A DNA stretch of 64,000 nt from Agapetus fuscipes (GCA_951799405.1 OX637350.1:9285852-9349851), one strand, 5' to 3'; positions 50,941 through 61,603 are shown, counted from the first letter of the stretch. A program made the numbers and translations. Notes: generated by a model from the sequence alone, not told the origin.

Positions 50941-51771
50941 ATACCGAAGTGATGTGGGCGGCTACAACCAGGCGTGATCATCTTTTGACAACTCGAGTAC
51001 CACTCTCCATTGGGGGAGAGCTGATTCAGCCCTCCGACTCAGTCAGACTTCTAGGAGTCACACTGGATCGGAACCTCACAATGGGAGAGCAATTGAACTT
51101 GACTGTATCTTCCTCATTTTTTGAACTTCGCCAGATAAAGGCGATCAGGAGATGTTTACCGTCGGGAGCAGTCAAGACCCTGGTTAATGCCTTTGTGATG
51201 TCACGAGTTGACTATTGCTCAACGCTGTACATAGGTCAGCCGAAAAAGCAGTTCAACCGTCTTCAGTCTGTGCTGAATTCAGCGGCAAGACTCATATTCG
51301 GGATGTCTAAATTTACTCGCATTACTCCATTGTTAGGGAAACTGCATTGGCTTCGTTTTCCGGAGAGGGTGGTCTACCGTGTTTGTCTGATGGTGTATAA
51401 GGCTGTAAATGGTACAGCTCCTTCATATTTGGCTGACATGTTTACACCCGTTGAGAGGGATTTGAGGCGCCAAACGCTCAGATCTGCAGGGGATGGCGTG
51501 GTGGACTTGGTTCAGCCACACCGTCAGACACGCACTAATTTTGGGGACCGTGCTTTCCGGTTTGCGGGACCAATGGAGTGGAACAGACTGCCACCTAATG
51601 TGAGGAAGGCAAAGACTGTTGGTGTCTTTAAAGGAGCACTAAAGACACATCTTTACAAGAAATCTTATCCGTGATTTGAGAGGGCCCTTGAGGTGTGACA
51701 CACACAAAAACGGCGCTCTTTAATTATGTGTACATTAAAATAAATTATCCTTATATATATATATATATATA
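50941..51771 (+). mobile_element. L2-type LINE, 5'-truncated, with 3' UTR
   Basis: The element contains the C-terminal third of ORF2 followed by about 95 bp of 3' UTR and a TATATA tail. The 3' UTR has AGAGGGCCCTTGAGGTGTGA and CACACAAAAACGGCGCTC, nearly identical to the SINE-B tail, then AAATAAATTATCCT. Another 3'-end fragment of the same LINE is at 53541-53610. Confidence 0.88.
50949..51674 (+). CDS. L2/CR1-type reverse transcriptase C-terminal part
   Basis: A frame of 241 codons with no internal stop. It starts in TEVMWAATTRRDH (the frame is open a little further upstream; the GTG is not a true start). It continues SVRLLGVTLDRNLTMGEQ, FELRQIKAIRRCLP, KTLVNAFVMSRVDYC, LQSVLNSAARLIFG, ITPLLGKLHWLRFPERV, YRVCLMVYKAVNGTAPSYL and AFRFAGPMEWNRLPPNVR. 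These blocks are the thumb and C-terminal region of L2-clade LINE ORF2. The catalytic palm and endonuclease are missing, so it is inactive. Its higher GC contrasts with the surrounding DNA. The intact frame suggests it is not very old. Confidence 0.92.
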   Translation: MMWAATTRRDHLLTTRVPLSIGGELIQPSDSVRLLGVTLDRNLTMGEQLNLTVSSSFFELRQIKAIRRCLPSGAVKTLVNAFVMSRVDYCSTLYIGQPKKQFNRLQSVLNSAARLIFGMSKFTRITPLLGKLHWLRFPERVVYRVCLMVYKAVNGTAPSYLADMFTPVERDLRRQTLRSAGDGVVDLVQPHRQTRTNFGDRAFRFAGPMEWNRLPPNVRKAKTVGVFKGALKTHLYKKSYP

Positions 51772-52337
51772 CCTGTATATGTCCAATATACAATGGACTA
51801 ATTTTCGTAAATTTAAAAATATTATAACGGGCTCGAGGAGTTAATTCTCTACCAGAATAATAATCAAGGTTTCATATAGCTGTTTAAACCTTTAACAAGC
51901 ATTTAATAACATGACTTGTTTTTCTTGTTGGTATTCCTAGAACAAAACAAAATGGTATGTTCGAAATAAAAACTTTGAAGGAAAACGAATAAACACACCT
52001 AAAAGTTTACATGACTTTTTTGAAACACCAACATTGTTGAGGAGATGTTATTTTATGTGAAACAGTGTGGTAGTATAAAATTATCAATCAATTTCAAATT
52101 GTATTTGGTATAAAAAAAAACATCAAATATTACGATCGTAAAATTTGGACAGATTTACGACACCAGTCAAATACACGGCAGCTGAGCAAAAAATAAGAAT
52201 CTAACTTAGTTCGTTAAGCAAGAGTCAAAAGAGGGGAAGAGGGCGTAAAACAGTGGATGGCAGGGAACCATTAACATCTCCTGTGCAAATCCAAAGCCGT
52301 ATTATAAGTTTCCACTTTATTTTTAGAGTTGATGGCA
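51772..52337. other. Non-coding stretch
   Basis: AT-rich flank of the LINE; nothing was recognised. Confidence 0.3.
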
Positions 52338-52481
52338 CCTGTACCGCAAGTATAAACTTCAAGTTTTCACTCATCCTCAGCGTTTAACAAAAAATGTATC
52401 AAACTAAAAAAAGCACTACCCGAGCTTCTGTACATTTTTTTGGTTGAAATTTAACGTAGAGTTTTATACTCGGGGTGCTGT
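52338..52481. mobile_element. Foldback MITE-like repeat, best copy
   Basis: The left end CTGTACCGCAAGTATAAACT and right end AGTTTTATACTCGGGGTGCTG are inverted relatives. Inside, CAGCGTTTAACAAAAAATG and GTACATTTTTTTGGTTGAAA mirror each other around GCACTACCCGAGC. The whole 144 bp is an imperfect palindrome. No transposase is encoded and no clear target duplication was found. Confidence 0.65.
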
Positions 52482-52869
52482 TCTGGGAAATTACCCTCAA
52501 ACTGGTGACTCGGCCGTTCTTTCGCGGGAACTTTTAATCGACTTAATTTACTGCAGCTCATCCCGCCACACTTAACTTTCATCGGATATTTTTTTCTCTT
52601 TTGGAGGCTCGTATTGACTTAAGTAAACTTGTTTTAGCAAAGATTTAACTGCGTTATTACATTTTTGTTATGCAATTACTTAAGTAGACACACAGTTTGA
52701 ATCAGTGTGACTCAAACTTGTTAAACTGCCCGTTTATGGAATGAGCTACCGGTATCTGTGTTTCCAACCAAATTTAATCTTGTCCTGTACAAAAGCAAGA
52801 TCAATCCCCATTTCCTTTCAGTGTCTTAAAGTAAAGCCAACACACAACAAAATACTACACCAGTTCATC

Positions 52870-52985
52870 ATCAGTCGTCCTGCAGAGAGGGTGTCTCTTG
52901 AAGATGTCGCTAACGAAACGTCGAGAATAATGTAATTTCTCTTATTACGGTTCGTCTTTTTAACTGTGTAGTTATTATTATTGTA
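52870..52985 (+). repeat. R1 repeat with deleted hammerhead
   Basis: CTGCAGAGAGGGTGTCTC, then the shortened core and ATAATGTAATTTCTCTTATT, ACGGTTCGTCTTTTTAACTG. Confidence 0.6.
52894..52926 (+). ncRNA. Hammerhead motif with deletion (HHR8)
   Basis: Stem I TCTC/GAGA is intact, as are GAA, ACGT and C as residue 17. The core starts TTGAAGA (C3 changed), and helix II has lost most of its 5' arm. Inactive by inference. Confidence 0.5.
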
Positions 52986-53540
52986 AATACAACACTACAC
53001 AGCTAACAGCCATGTTACAAAGGATCAGAACATCAACAGCCACATCACCTACACCTCTGCGGCACATATAAATATAGGCAGTCACCCGCTCAGAATTCCT
53101 TCAATAACGAAAATAACTGGTTCTTTCCTACAATGAATAATTTATGTATTTTGCAATAATGAAGATGTATGAAAATTTAAGATTTCTATACAAGCGTGCC
53201 CACAAGAAAACACGCGTATACTTGATATTGTTCTTTCGGAATTTTAACGTGTTTCATTGTTTGCATTTTTCCCCCTGCTTAAGTTTCGTTCCTACGTGGG
53301 TGTAGACGCATACAAATTATGCATGTGCTGTTTCAAAAAAATGTTAAAAACCAAAACAAAAATCTACACTAAACCATACGAAACAATAATTAATTCAAAA
53401 ACGTATGGAGTACATTGACAATAAAAAATAACAGTATTTTTTTAACATACATATGAAATATATCTCGTTCATAAGTAAAATCAAAAATATTTTTTTGTTT
53501 AATAATAATAATATCAGGCTAATTTATTTTAAATTACAAA
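52986..53540. other. Non-coding stretch
   Basis: AT-rich. ACACCTCTGCGGCAC near 53053 matches the junction word of the second-type SINE-B tail, but too short to call. Confidence 0.3.
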
Positions 53541-53610
53541 TGATAAGAGAGCGCCGTTTTTATGTGTGTCACACCTCAAGGGCCCTCTCCGATCATGGAT
53601 AAGTTTGTAT
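53541..53610 (-). mobile_element. L2-type LINE 3'-end fragment
   Basis: The complement of ACTTATCC, GGAGAGGGCCCTTGAGGTGT and ACACATAAAAACGGCGCTC. It matches the end of the ORF and the 3' UTR of the LINE at 51.66-51.72 kb, so it is a very short 5'-truncated insertion. Confidence 0.75.
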
Positions 53611-53709
53611 CATTAAAAATAGTATCATTAAAAATAGGATAGTTTGTATCATTAAAAAGAAAATTGATTATTTTTTATATATTTTATTGAAATTTGATAA
53701 TTTTTTTAT

Positions 53710-53748
53710 CACCTGATGATGACTACGAAGTAGTCGAAAACGTTTGTG
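53710..53748 (+). ncRNA. Type I hammerhead ribozyme motif (HHR9)
   Basis: Stem I CAC/GTG pairs over 3 bp. The core is the most common form CTGATGA (53713-53719) with one extra T. Helix II GACTAC/GTAGTC is a perfect 6 bp with a GAA loop (53721-53735). GAA (53736-53738), AACGTT and T as residue 17 follow. All core bases are canonical; this is one of the best copies. Confidence 0.72.
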
Positions 53749-54179
53749 TCCTTTATATAAATAATAAAAAAAGTGACAATAAAACAGATTTTTTAATAAC
53801 TAAATTAAAAATAAAATATACTTATTCGCGTTGTTTTGCGGTGTGCAATAAGTATGAATATTTTTTTCCTACATTGCGCAAACGATGTAAAAACAAAGCA
53901 ATTATTTTGCTTTTATCTCCCAAGGTCGCTCATTTCATCGATAAACAAGAGAAATTTTCAATTAATTTTCCTTGTAAATTTGCTTTGTATCGCAAATATT
54001 CAAAATAAAGCCGTGTATTTTTTTTGTTTCAATTAATATTCCATTTTCTGAAAAACATGAAAAAAGAACAAAGTGTATTGTGATGATTTGTTTGTGCTCT
54101 AAATTTTAAAGAAAATTTACGACTTTTGGTAGATCAATTTTAATAAACCAGTTGTTTAAAAAAATGACAACAAATCTAA
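53749..54179. other. Non-coding stretch
   Basis: AT-rich. Overlapping frames at 53.7-54.0 kb are not recognised. Confidence 0.3.
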
Positions 54180-54395
54180 TCTAAGCATATCTAAGTTGCA
54201 AAGATATGTCACATTAAGGATTCACATTTCATGCATTTTCACAAGCAGACACGTATTATGCTCGCGCTTAAATATGCCGCATATGGACAATATAAAAACC
54301 CGAATCTCAAATGAACATACACCCTGCAACTCTTGTAACCATCTTCTACAGCATGGGTGGTCAGCCGCATACCAACCTATAAGTTTAGGAACATC
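54180..54395 (-). repeat. Family C repeat
   Basis: ATATCTAAGTTGCAAAGATA at one end and GCATACCAACCTATAAGTTT at the other; the middle is shortened. Confidence 0.75.
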
Positions 54396-54479
54396 CACAA
54401 CAAATTAAATTAAAAATCACGTCAATTTTTTTTTTTTAAATAGTTTTTTTCACGGTCATAAACTAAGGTCTGTCCATAA

Positions 54480-54690
54480 GTGCTCCTTGAATATAAGATA
54501 AGCATGAGACTAACCACCCATACAGTAAAATTGTTTCATTTTCGACAATGCCATCCCTGTTTGAGGGTAAGGTTGTACGAGTTGCATTATATTAATTTGA
54601 GATTGTGGTTTTATTTTGTAAGTGCACGTGCAACATGTGCATGTGCAAAAATACACGTGTCACGCATGAATTATGAGTCATATGTATTGT
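54480..54690 (+). repeat. Family C repeat, diverged
   Basis: ACTAACCACCCATACAGTAA, CCATCCCTGTTTGAGGGTAA and GTAAGTGCACGTGCAACATG. It faces away from the minus copy 85 bp upstream. Confidence 0.65.
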
Positions 54691-54824
54691 TTAATTATAA
54701 ATTATACTCGTACATGAAAGTGTATCTAATTGTACAAATTATTTTCTACAAAAAAATATTTCAGCTTATCAGAATCACTATTAAATTATTCAACATAGTA
54801 GCATTAAATTTGACTCATACATTT

Positions 54825-55115
54825 GACTGGTCCGTAGTCTAGTGGTCAACAATTCATACTCGTGGTTGGAAGGTAGTGGGGACGAATTCAGGAGGAGCAC
54901 GATAAAATATTTCATTTTTCATATTTGCTCTTCGCTGGGTTGAAAAATTAACTGCCTTAACCAAAGGTCGGTCACCATAGGTCCACCAACTGGATCTTGT
55001 TTGTGAATTGGCGCTTTCTAAGCAACCACCAAGCTCGCAGAGGGCTCTTGAGGTGTGATTCACACAAAAACAGCGCTCAACAAACCAATCAGCATAGTAT
55101 TGTTATGATTATTAT
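54825..55115 (+). mobile_element. SINE-B, tRNA-headed form with L2-like tail
   Basis: The head is GGTCCGTAGTCTAGTGGTCA with a weak B box, followed by the GGAGGAGCAC junction, the common body, and the tail GAGGGCTCTTGAGGTGTGAT, CACACAAAAACAGCGCTCA. There is no 5S part, and the upstream sequence is unrelated. Confidence 0.85.
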
Positions 55116-55670
55116 AGTGGTAAAACTACTTTAACAATTCAATATCCTTAAAATGGCAGAGCGATATTTCTCTACTAATGCCCACTCCCGTATTTATTGT
55201 GGGTGGCAGAAATTTCGCGTAAGCCCTCCTTTGTTGTTTCCCGACCGAACTTTGCCTGTTAAAAGTTTTGTGTTTGAACCTTACCTGGTGATCATCAAAC
55301 AGAAACCTTTCCGTCAGAATATGTGTGCGTAAAGTAAATCCACTAAAACCTGATCGAGTGAAACTCAAGCGCACCAATGATATTTTACAATAACCCTTCT
55401 TCATATCTTTTAGCACACCTTTAACTTTAAATTTTATTTTTATTAATAATGTAAAAATAAAACACAAAATTTTTCTTCACGAGTTGATTTATTTCCTCGA
55501 GCGCTTTCGATGTCCTATTGATAATTATGTGGGTGAAAGGATCAACGAAATGAGTACAAAAATCGGTAGGTATGTATTTTGTTTTTAATTATTAATTAAA
55601 AATGAATCTTCACAGTGTCAATACACAAACCCTAAAACATTTTCTTTTTAATTATTATCTTCATCTTTAA
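55116..55670. other. Non-coding stretch with a possible R2 3' end
   Basis: A 113-codon minus frame (55126-55467) is not recognised. AATCTTCACAGTGTCAATAC and CAAACCCTAAAACATT near 55610-55645 resemble the R2 3' end. Confidence 0.3.
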
Positions 55671-55895
55671 TCTAAGTTGCAAAGATATATTGACATTCAA
55701 GGCTAATACTTAAAGCAGACACATGTCAGTTCGCGCTTACACATGCTGCAGGTGTACTTACAAAATAAATCAAACCTAACATAAACATTGCAACTCCTGT
55801 CGCCTTTCCCTGACATGACGTGACATTGGAAAAACTGAACCAAGTTTGTACAGCATGGGAGGCATATCTACCTACCTATCAATCGTGTGGGTAGT
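55671..55895 (-). repeat. Family C repeat
   Basis: AATCTAAGTTGCAAAGATAT, GCGCTTACACATGCTGCAGG and CCTTTCCCTGACATGACGTG. Confidence 0.75.
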
Positions 55896-57665
55896 TTACG
55901 TTTAAAATAACGGGCCTTAGTATATATTTGGAGAAAAAAAACTGTTTGCACATCAAATAAAAAGATGTGTTCCAACATTGATAACAAAACTATTCATAAT
56001 TTAAATTCCTTCACAATATTCACAATATTATCTCATTTAATTAAACAACTATAATTTCAAATTCAAATTCATTTTTACTTTAAAGGCAATTTTTCGTTTT
56101 TTTTTACACATTTTTCAACACCTGAGTTTGATTCTACAGCTCAATTTTACAGTTTAATTTTCCTTCAAAATATTTTGGTTATTTTCTTACAAGAGTAAGC
56201 TGTATATAACGTACGAACATTAGCGTAGCCAAACTCGCCCCAGACATAAATAATATTTGTAACATTCTGCCTCAACGGGATCCCCTATAAGATATTGAGA
56301 ATACACGGCGTTATACACATTTTGAGCGCAAGCAACAGCCTGTTTTGATAATTAAATTTACCTCACGTTCTCAAGAACAACAACTAGGACCCCGTGAAGG
56401 TTGTGTTTTAATATCATAAACAACCAAACAGCCCTCTACAAACATACCGCGCCCGAAGGTAAGGTATTTATAGTATCAAATTTTCCTTATTCAAAAATTT
56501 AAAAAAGGAACACTGGCATTTTTTCCATTTTAGAAGGTTTCAATTAAGGGAGTTTAACAAGCAACGAAAAAAAATTACGTAAACTATTGACTTTCATTTT
56601 GATTATCTGTTTTTTTCCATTGACATTTTAACATTTTGAAGGTAGTTTTAAAAAGTTATACTCAATTTTGTATTTTTTGTATGAATGGCTGTCAAAAATG
56701 AGTTTATTACCATAAAAAAATTACAAAATATTGCATCCGCTGCATAAAATAAAATTCTTTACGATTGTGAGAATGTACTAAAAATTACATAACAAATACT
56801 AAAAAGCTCCATATTTTTTTTTGTAGTACACTTAATAGTTTTGATTACAACTGAACAATATAAAAAAGTAATTCAAATCAGTTACTTGTTAATTCAAAAT
56901 AAGTGTATCCCAAATATTCTTTAATTAATTTTATCTCCTCTAAAATCAAAAACGTGCTGTTTCTTACAGGCTTCTCATTACCTGTGTTCCAGAATAATTT
57001 TACGATAACAATATTATTTCATTACCAGAAACATACAAACAAGTTGACCACAATAATCTGGAGAAGCGGCCATTCCAAAACTCGTATGGGATAGCAGGGA
57101 TAAGGATCATTTCCCAGTTTTCAGTAATTTTAGACTGGGTCACCCCATTTCGAAGCCCTCTTATGTAAAAAGGCTCAACTCAAAGTTTGCAAAAATTAAT
57201 AAGTAGTCCAATTTCATACATTCAGTAGTGGCAATCTGAGAATATGGATTGTCTGATTTTGGTTGGCTTTTATAATGGTATTATTGCTTATGAAATTAAC
57301 CACTTACATATATTTTCAATGAATTTTTATTTTGGAGTGACACAAGTATTAAAAAAAAATATGATTGTTCTTATCGCATACTAAGATAATGTATTTTTGA
57401 TAAAACGTACAATTTATTTTTGTAAAGTGTTCAATTAAAAACACACACTGTACGCCCATAAGTTGGATTATGTACTTATTTTTTATTGTGAAGATTTACT
57501 GAAAATAATAAAAATAAAAATATGTTTATAATAGTTATTCTGTTTAAAATATTTTTTGATTTTTTTTTAATCGAATTCAAGCCACGTTGTCAATTGACCA
57601 AACATCATAGCTTTGCACAACCAAAGAAGGCTATGCCAATTCTCATCAGTTAAACGAAGGCATGG
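55896..57665. other. Non-coding stretch
   Basis: AT-rich with no recognised gene, RNA or repeat copy. Confidence 0.3.
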
Positions 57666-57829
57666 CCAGTAGCCCGAGTATAAAACATTAAGTTTTTACT
57701 CAGGCATATCTCTTAACCAGAAATTCATAAAACTAAAACATTCACGAGAGGCGCAGTTTAAGTTTGTATATATTTCTGATTAAAACCGTTGTTAAATTCG
57801 TTGAGGATGTTTTGTACTCAGGGTACAGA
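57666..57829. mobile_element. Foldback MITE-like repeat
   Basis: Left CAGTAGCCCGAGTATAAAAC and right GATGTTTTGTACTCAGGGTAC are inverted relatives. The centre is AAACTAAAACATTCACGAGA and GGCGCAGTTTAAG. Confidence 0.6.
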
Positions 57830-58895
57830 CCATTTCTAATTTCATACAATTTCCTAGCACCCTCAGGCGCTCGGGGATCCTATTTCTTCTTAAAGGGCCC
57901 TTAACCTGTATTGGGACTGTTATGTTTACCCAATGAGCCCCAAGTCGCATCATTTTGTTTATATTGGCTTGAATTCCTCCCCAGAATTTTAATTTGACGT
58001 TGTAATTATTTAAGATGTAATAAGGAAAATTAGCTTATTTCTCAATTTAAGTTTTCTAAATTTACACAATAAATATTCCATCTTCTAAGGATTTGTAATT
58101 GTCTTTTTTAATCATTCTTATTATTTTTTCTCTTCATAAATTGATAGTTAAAATCTTCCTATCTATCCTATATTCCTGATTATGGTCTAAAAAGAGCCAA
58201 TTCACAACTTGTCACAAAATATGGAATGCTAGCTGGACATTCGCATCTTTGGATCCATCGAAAGTTCTCAACAAAACAAAAGGAAAAAACGCTGCTACTT
58301 ATTACAAAAAACTTCGATACAATATATAGGGAGAAAAAATTATGATATCGTTCTGATATAATTATTATTTCCACAATCTTCGGGATACTCAATCCGTTCG
58401 TTAATATTCCCTCATATTCCAGGAAACCTCACAGTCCATAACGGATTTTTGAAAAGAGTAATCTATCGATATGTGTGTTTATTGATCCATACACGTGAAC
58501 AACTTAATATTAAGCTCTCTACCTCAAGTATTAAACTTTTAGGTACTTAATACTCAGCCACAACGTTTACCAAAAATTGTGTGCAAAGCTAAGCAGCTGT
58601 TCTAGTAAGCTTTTTAAATTCCACATTATTTGTATTAGGAGTTGTACTTACTTAGTAAGCCATAATCGTCCATTGCTCAACATACACCTCATACGTATCT
58701 CTCAAGGCATTTCTTTTCTGGGCTTTCTTTATCTTGTCGAAAGCAATGCTCTTTATGTCGTCTGCAAATTGTGTTCATCTATAGGCTTTCATCTATGTAC
58801 TTCATTTGTCTTCACTTGGTTTCCATTCTATTGTCCTCTCGGTCCATCTTTGGTCATTGTATTCGGCAAAATGCTCTGCGTTAATCATCACAAAT
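57830..58895. other. Non-coding stretch with a possible split MITE
   Basis: CTCAAGTATTAAACTTTTAG at about 58523 resembles a MITE left end, and TTTATACTTGGCGTACTGG at about 58990 a right end. About 400 bp between them, including a SINE-A end, may have been inserted later. A 106-codon frame at 58577 is not recognised. Confidence 0.3.
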
Positions 58896-58958
58896 AAGTC
58901 CCGAATCGCCTTTGGGTATAACGTGGCAAGAAATTACACTATGTGAGTAGCTAAGTTT
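58896..58958 (+). mobile_element. SINE-A 3'-end fragment
   Basis: CCCGAATCGCCTTTGGGTAT, AACGTGGCAAGAAATTACAC and GTAGCTAAGTTTCG match the last 60 bp of SINE-A. Confidence 0.65.
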
Positions 58959-59375
58959 CGAGTTATTTTATGGTGGAGATTAAACTTGCTTTATACTTGG
59001 CGTACTGGGAAAAATATTAGATTGAAATGAAGTTGTTTTTTTTTTTAGTTTTCGGAGCCGAGAGTAAAAACAGCCAAAGGGGGTCGATTCTGTGTTCCGG
59101 TGCTCTGATGAATGGGCGACGTGCTTTCCTTTTTTATTTGTTTGCTGTTGGCTGGAGAGTATTTTTCTGTCCGGCGAAAATATTCTGGAAGATTCAACTC
59201 GTAAATTTCGCAAACTATAACACGTTTAGCGAGAATAACATGTCTTTTGTGTGAAGCAGTGATGCCAAACTTTTCAACGATTCTTAAAAGATGGACTTTT
59301 GTGACGTGAAATATATTGTAGGAATTGAAATGTAATAAAAATACCTATACAGAAACTGAAAAGTGTGGCTGATTT
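58959..59375. other. Non-coding stretch
   Basis: Opposing frames at 59.0-59.25 kb have no family resemblance. Confidence 0.3.
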
Positions 59376-59616
59376 ATTTGGCGAGCGCTATTTGTGTGAT
59401 ACAAACTCCAAAAGCTCTCTAGATGCCAATTTTGAAGACCCAGTCGCTATAAGGCTGGTTGAACGTTTCTGACTGTTTTTTGATAATGTATTTTTATTCA
59501 ATTCGTCGAAGAGTATGTTAAAATTAAACTTTATTTCATGCTAACATTTGGGAATTCAACACACTACGTTCTCATTACAAGTCCGTAGCTTGAACCACTA
59601 GTCTACGCCCCGGCAT
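59376..59616 (-). mobile_element. SINE-B, tRNA-headed form, old copy
   Basis: The tail complement (GCGAGCGCTATTTGTGTGAT, AAGCTCTCTAGATGCCAATT, GACCCAGTCGCTATAAGGC) is at the low end. A decayed head (complement of CGTAGACTAGTGGTTCAAGC) is at the high end. Confidence 0.65.
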
Positions 59617-59700
59617 GAAGGTAAGTATGAGTTATGACATCCAAAGGAAATGTTAAATCATAAACGAAGATTGTTTTCTTTGCAAAGGAGTATTTAAAAA

Positions 59701-60024
59701 AAACGCAACTAAGCTACACATATAGTGTAACTTCTTGCCGTGTTATACTCGAAGGGTTTTGCATGTGGCGAGTGGAAACTATTTAGTTTTACAGGAAAGG
59801 GAGCCGACCTTACGCCAACCACTTCAGTTGAAGTGGGAGTTTCCCAGCTCCCGAGGGGGCTTGTACTCATTTCTTGTAAAGGCTGAGTAAGCCTTGCCGG
59901 TATTTTATTTTGGGGTTTGAAATAAACACCGAAACGGGAAACCATTTCTGACACCCTCGGCGGGATTCGAACACGAGCTCGCGGCATCGAATGCAAGCAC
60001 TCTACAAACTGAGCTATTGACCGG
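59701..60024 (-). mobile_element. SINE-A: tRNA-headed SINE, full length
   Basis: The A-box complement AACTGAGCTATTGACCGG is at the high end and the B-box complement GGGATTCGAACACGAG at about 59962-59977. The body has both conserved hairpins, and the tail starts ACGCAACTAAGCTACACATA. Confidence 0.88.
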
Positions 60025-60392
60025 CATTTGACAGTATTTGACAAATTCAAAAGCCGATTTGTGTACAAAAACACGTCTTCCCAAAAAGTCACGTCACAAA
60101 ACTGTTTGTTTTTCTTTAATGGTTCAACAAGCCTTCCTAAAGTAGGTGACTGTAGGTTTCTTTCCTCCAACAATGGTGATTTGGTGGGTTGAGACCCGAA
60201 TATGTTTTTTATAATGTCTCTGGAGTGATCTCGGCTCTTTAAGGGCTGATTGCGCCGCTTCCCTAGCGAAAAGGGAATGGGTACGACCTTCGGATTTTGG
60301 TTTTACATTTTCACACAGTTCAGTAAAACAATGGGTGGAAAAAGTCTTGTTTCTTATATTTCCACTATTTAAATTTGATGATAATGATATTT
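60025..60392. other. Non-coding stretch, possible old repeat
   Basis: 60195-60300 resembles 10360-10480 weakly (GGGCTGATTGCGCCGC, GAAAAGGGAATGG). It is read through by a 111-codon minus frame that has no known family. Confidence 0.3.
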
Positions 60393-60393
60393 T

Positions 60394-60476
60394 CGAGGCG
60401 GAGTATCCAAGGTCAAAATAATCATGATGATCGCCGATCTTCGATAGAAGTGGCATCAAAATAAGAAGATGATAAT
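60394..60476 (+). mobile_element. LINE 3'-end fragment
   Basis: AATCATGATGATCGCCGATC, TTCGATAGAAGTGGCATC and an AAATAAGAAGATGATAATG tail match the last 70 bp of the LINE insertion at 61616-61899. The frame is broken. Confidence 0.7.
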
Positions 60477-61204
60477 GAATGTTATATTAATAGATTAAAA
60501 TAAAAATGAACTTTCACGAAGTTACTGCTGAAAACCTAGAGAATATAATGTTATATTAACCTTTTATCTACTGATTATAGCTCATTAAAATACAAAAATT
60601 TACGACCAAAAATCGTGGTAACTTTGTCTTTATTATTTCTGTACAATCTGAATGATTTATCTTATCAATCATTACAAAGATATTTTATTTTAATCCAGAA
60701 GAAAGTATCAAAACAGTTGTAATGTAAGTTAATACAAACTGCCACTTGGGCTGCGGAAATAAAAAAAATCTACCACAAGATTTGGTGTTCCAATTACCTC
60801 GCTGCCTATAAAAGCAAGAGCGGTCATAAAGCCAGCCCCTAGGCCCGACCTGGGCATAATGCGGCAGTAAAAAACTCAAATATATTCCGATTTTTTAAAT
60901 ACGAAAGAAAGGATTTTTACACAAAAACTTAATTCAGAATTCAGCGGACAAAAGACGTTTTCATTAATGCCATAAAACTTTAACGGCATAATGTGACATT
61001 TAGGTTTGTTTTTTATTACGATACATAAGAGGTTGGCCACTTCAAATATTATTTTTAGCTTCGGTTTATTAACAAATTTCTGTTCATAGTTTCAATGTTT
61101 TAACATTGCATGATATAATGAAGCTTTTTCGATCGTAATCCTTAAAGTTTCTTGGTAGTTCAAACAAAGCTTCTGTGTTCTTTGACTGAAAAAAATATAA
61201 TTTA
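60477..61204. other. Non-coding stretch
   Basis: AATGAACTTTCACGAAGTTA near 60505 resembles the R2 3' end. The rest is AT-rich and unrecognised. Confidence 0.3.
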
Positions 61205-61388
61205 AAGATTCATAAGTTTGACATATTTGATTCAGTAAAACGCGCTTACAAAATATGCCAAACCTCACACGAGTATAAATTTTTCAACTCCTGTTGCCTT
61301 TCTCTGAAAAAGGGAGGGCATTGACAAAAGTGAACCCAGTTCTTACAGCATGGAAAGTCAGATTCATACTAACCAATTAGTAAAGGAA
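61205..61388 (-). repeat. Family C repeat, diverged
   Basis: AAAACGCGCTTACAAAATAT, CAACTCCTGTTGCCTTTCTC and CATACTAACCAATTAGTAAA. Confidence 0.6.
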
Positions 61389-61479
61389 TCATACACATTT
61401 CAATCGCATTTTATAGATTTTTGAAATGGTTTGTTTAGATACATAAGTATTGCACGTTTTTTATTCGTTAACTAGTAGG

Positions 61480-61602
61480 TTCTGGGAGTGAGGGGACCAT
61501 AGAGGGAAGCAGCACAAGACAGATAGTCCTGGAGGATTGTGGTGCGGGAGGCCCTGAGCCTTCAAGGCTTATGAGCCGAAGAAAGTAAAGTAAGTAAGTA
61601 AC
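61480..61602 (+). mobile_element. LINE 3' end with (AAGT)n tail
   Basis: One frame reads SWRIVVREALSLQGL and stops at TGA 61572-61574, the C-terminal end of an RTE-like or related LINE ORF2. The AGCCGAAGAAAGTAAAGTAAG tail of tandem AAGT units follows. A TAG stop just before SWR shows decay. Confidence 0.65.
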
Positions 61603-61603
61603 T

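Noticed and set aside
55126..55467. 113-codon protein gene on the minus strand
   Set aside because: No family resemblance and no support from flanking signals; composition is like the surrounding non-coding DNA.
59709..60173. 154-codon protein gene on the minus strand
   Set aside because: It is a reading of the SINE-A copy; similar short frames appear at other SINE-A copies for the same reason.
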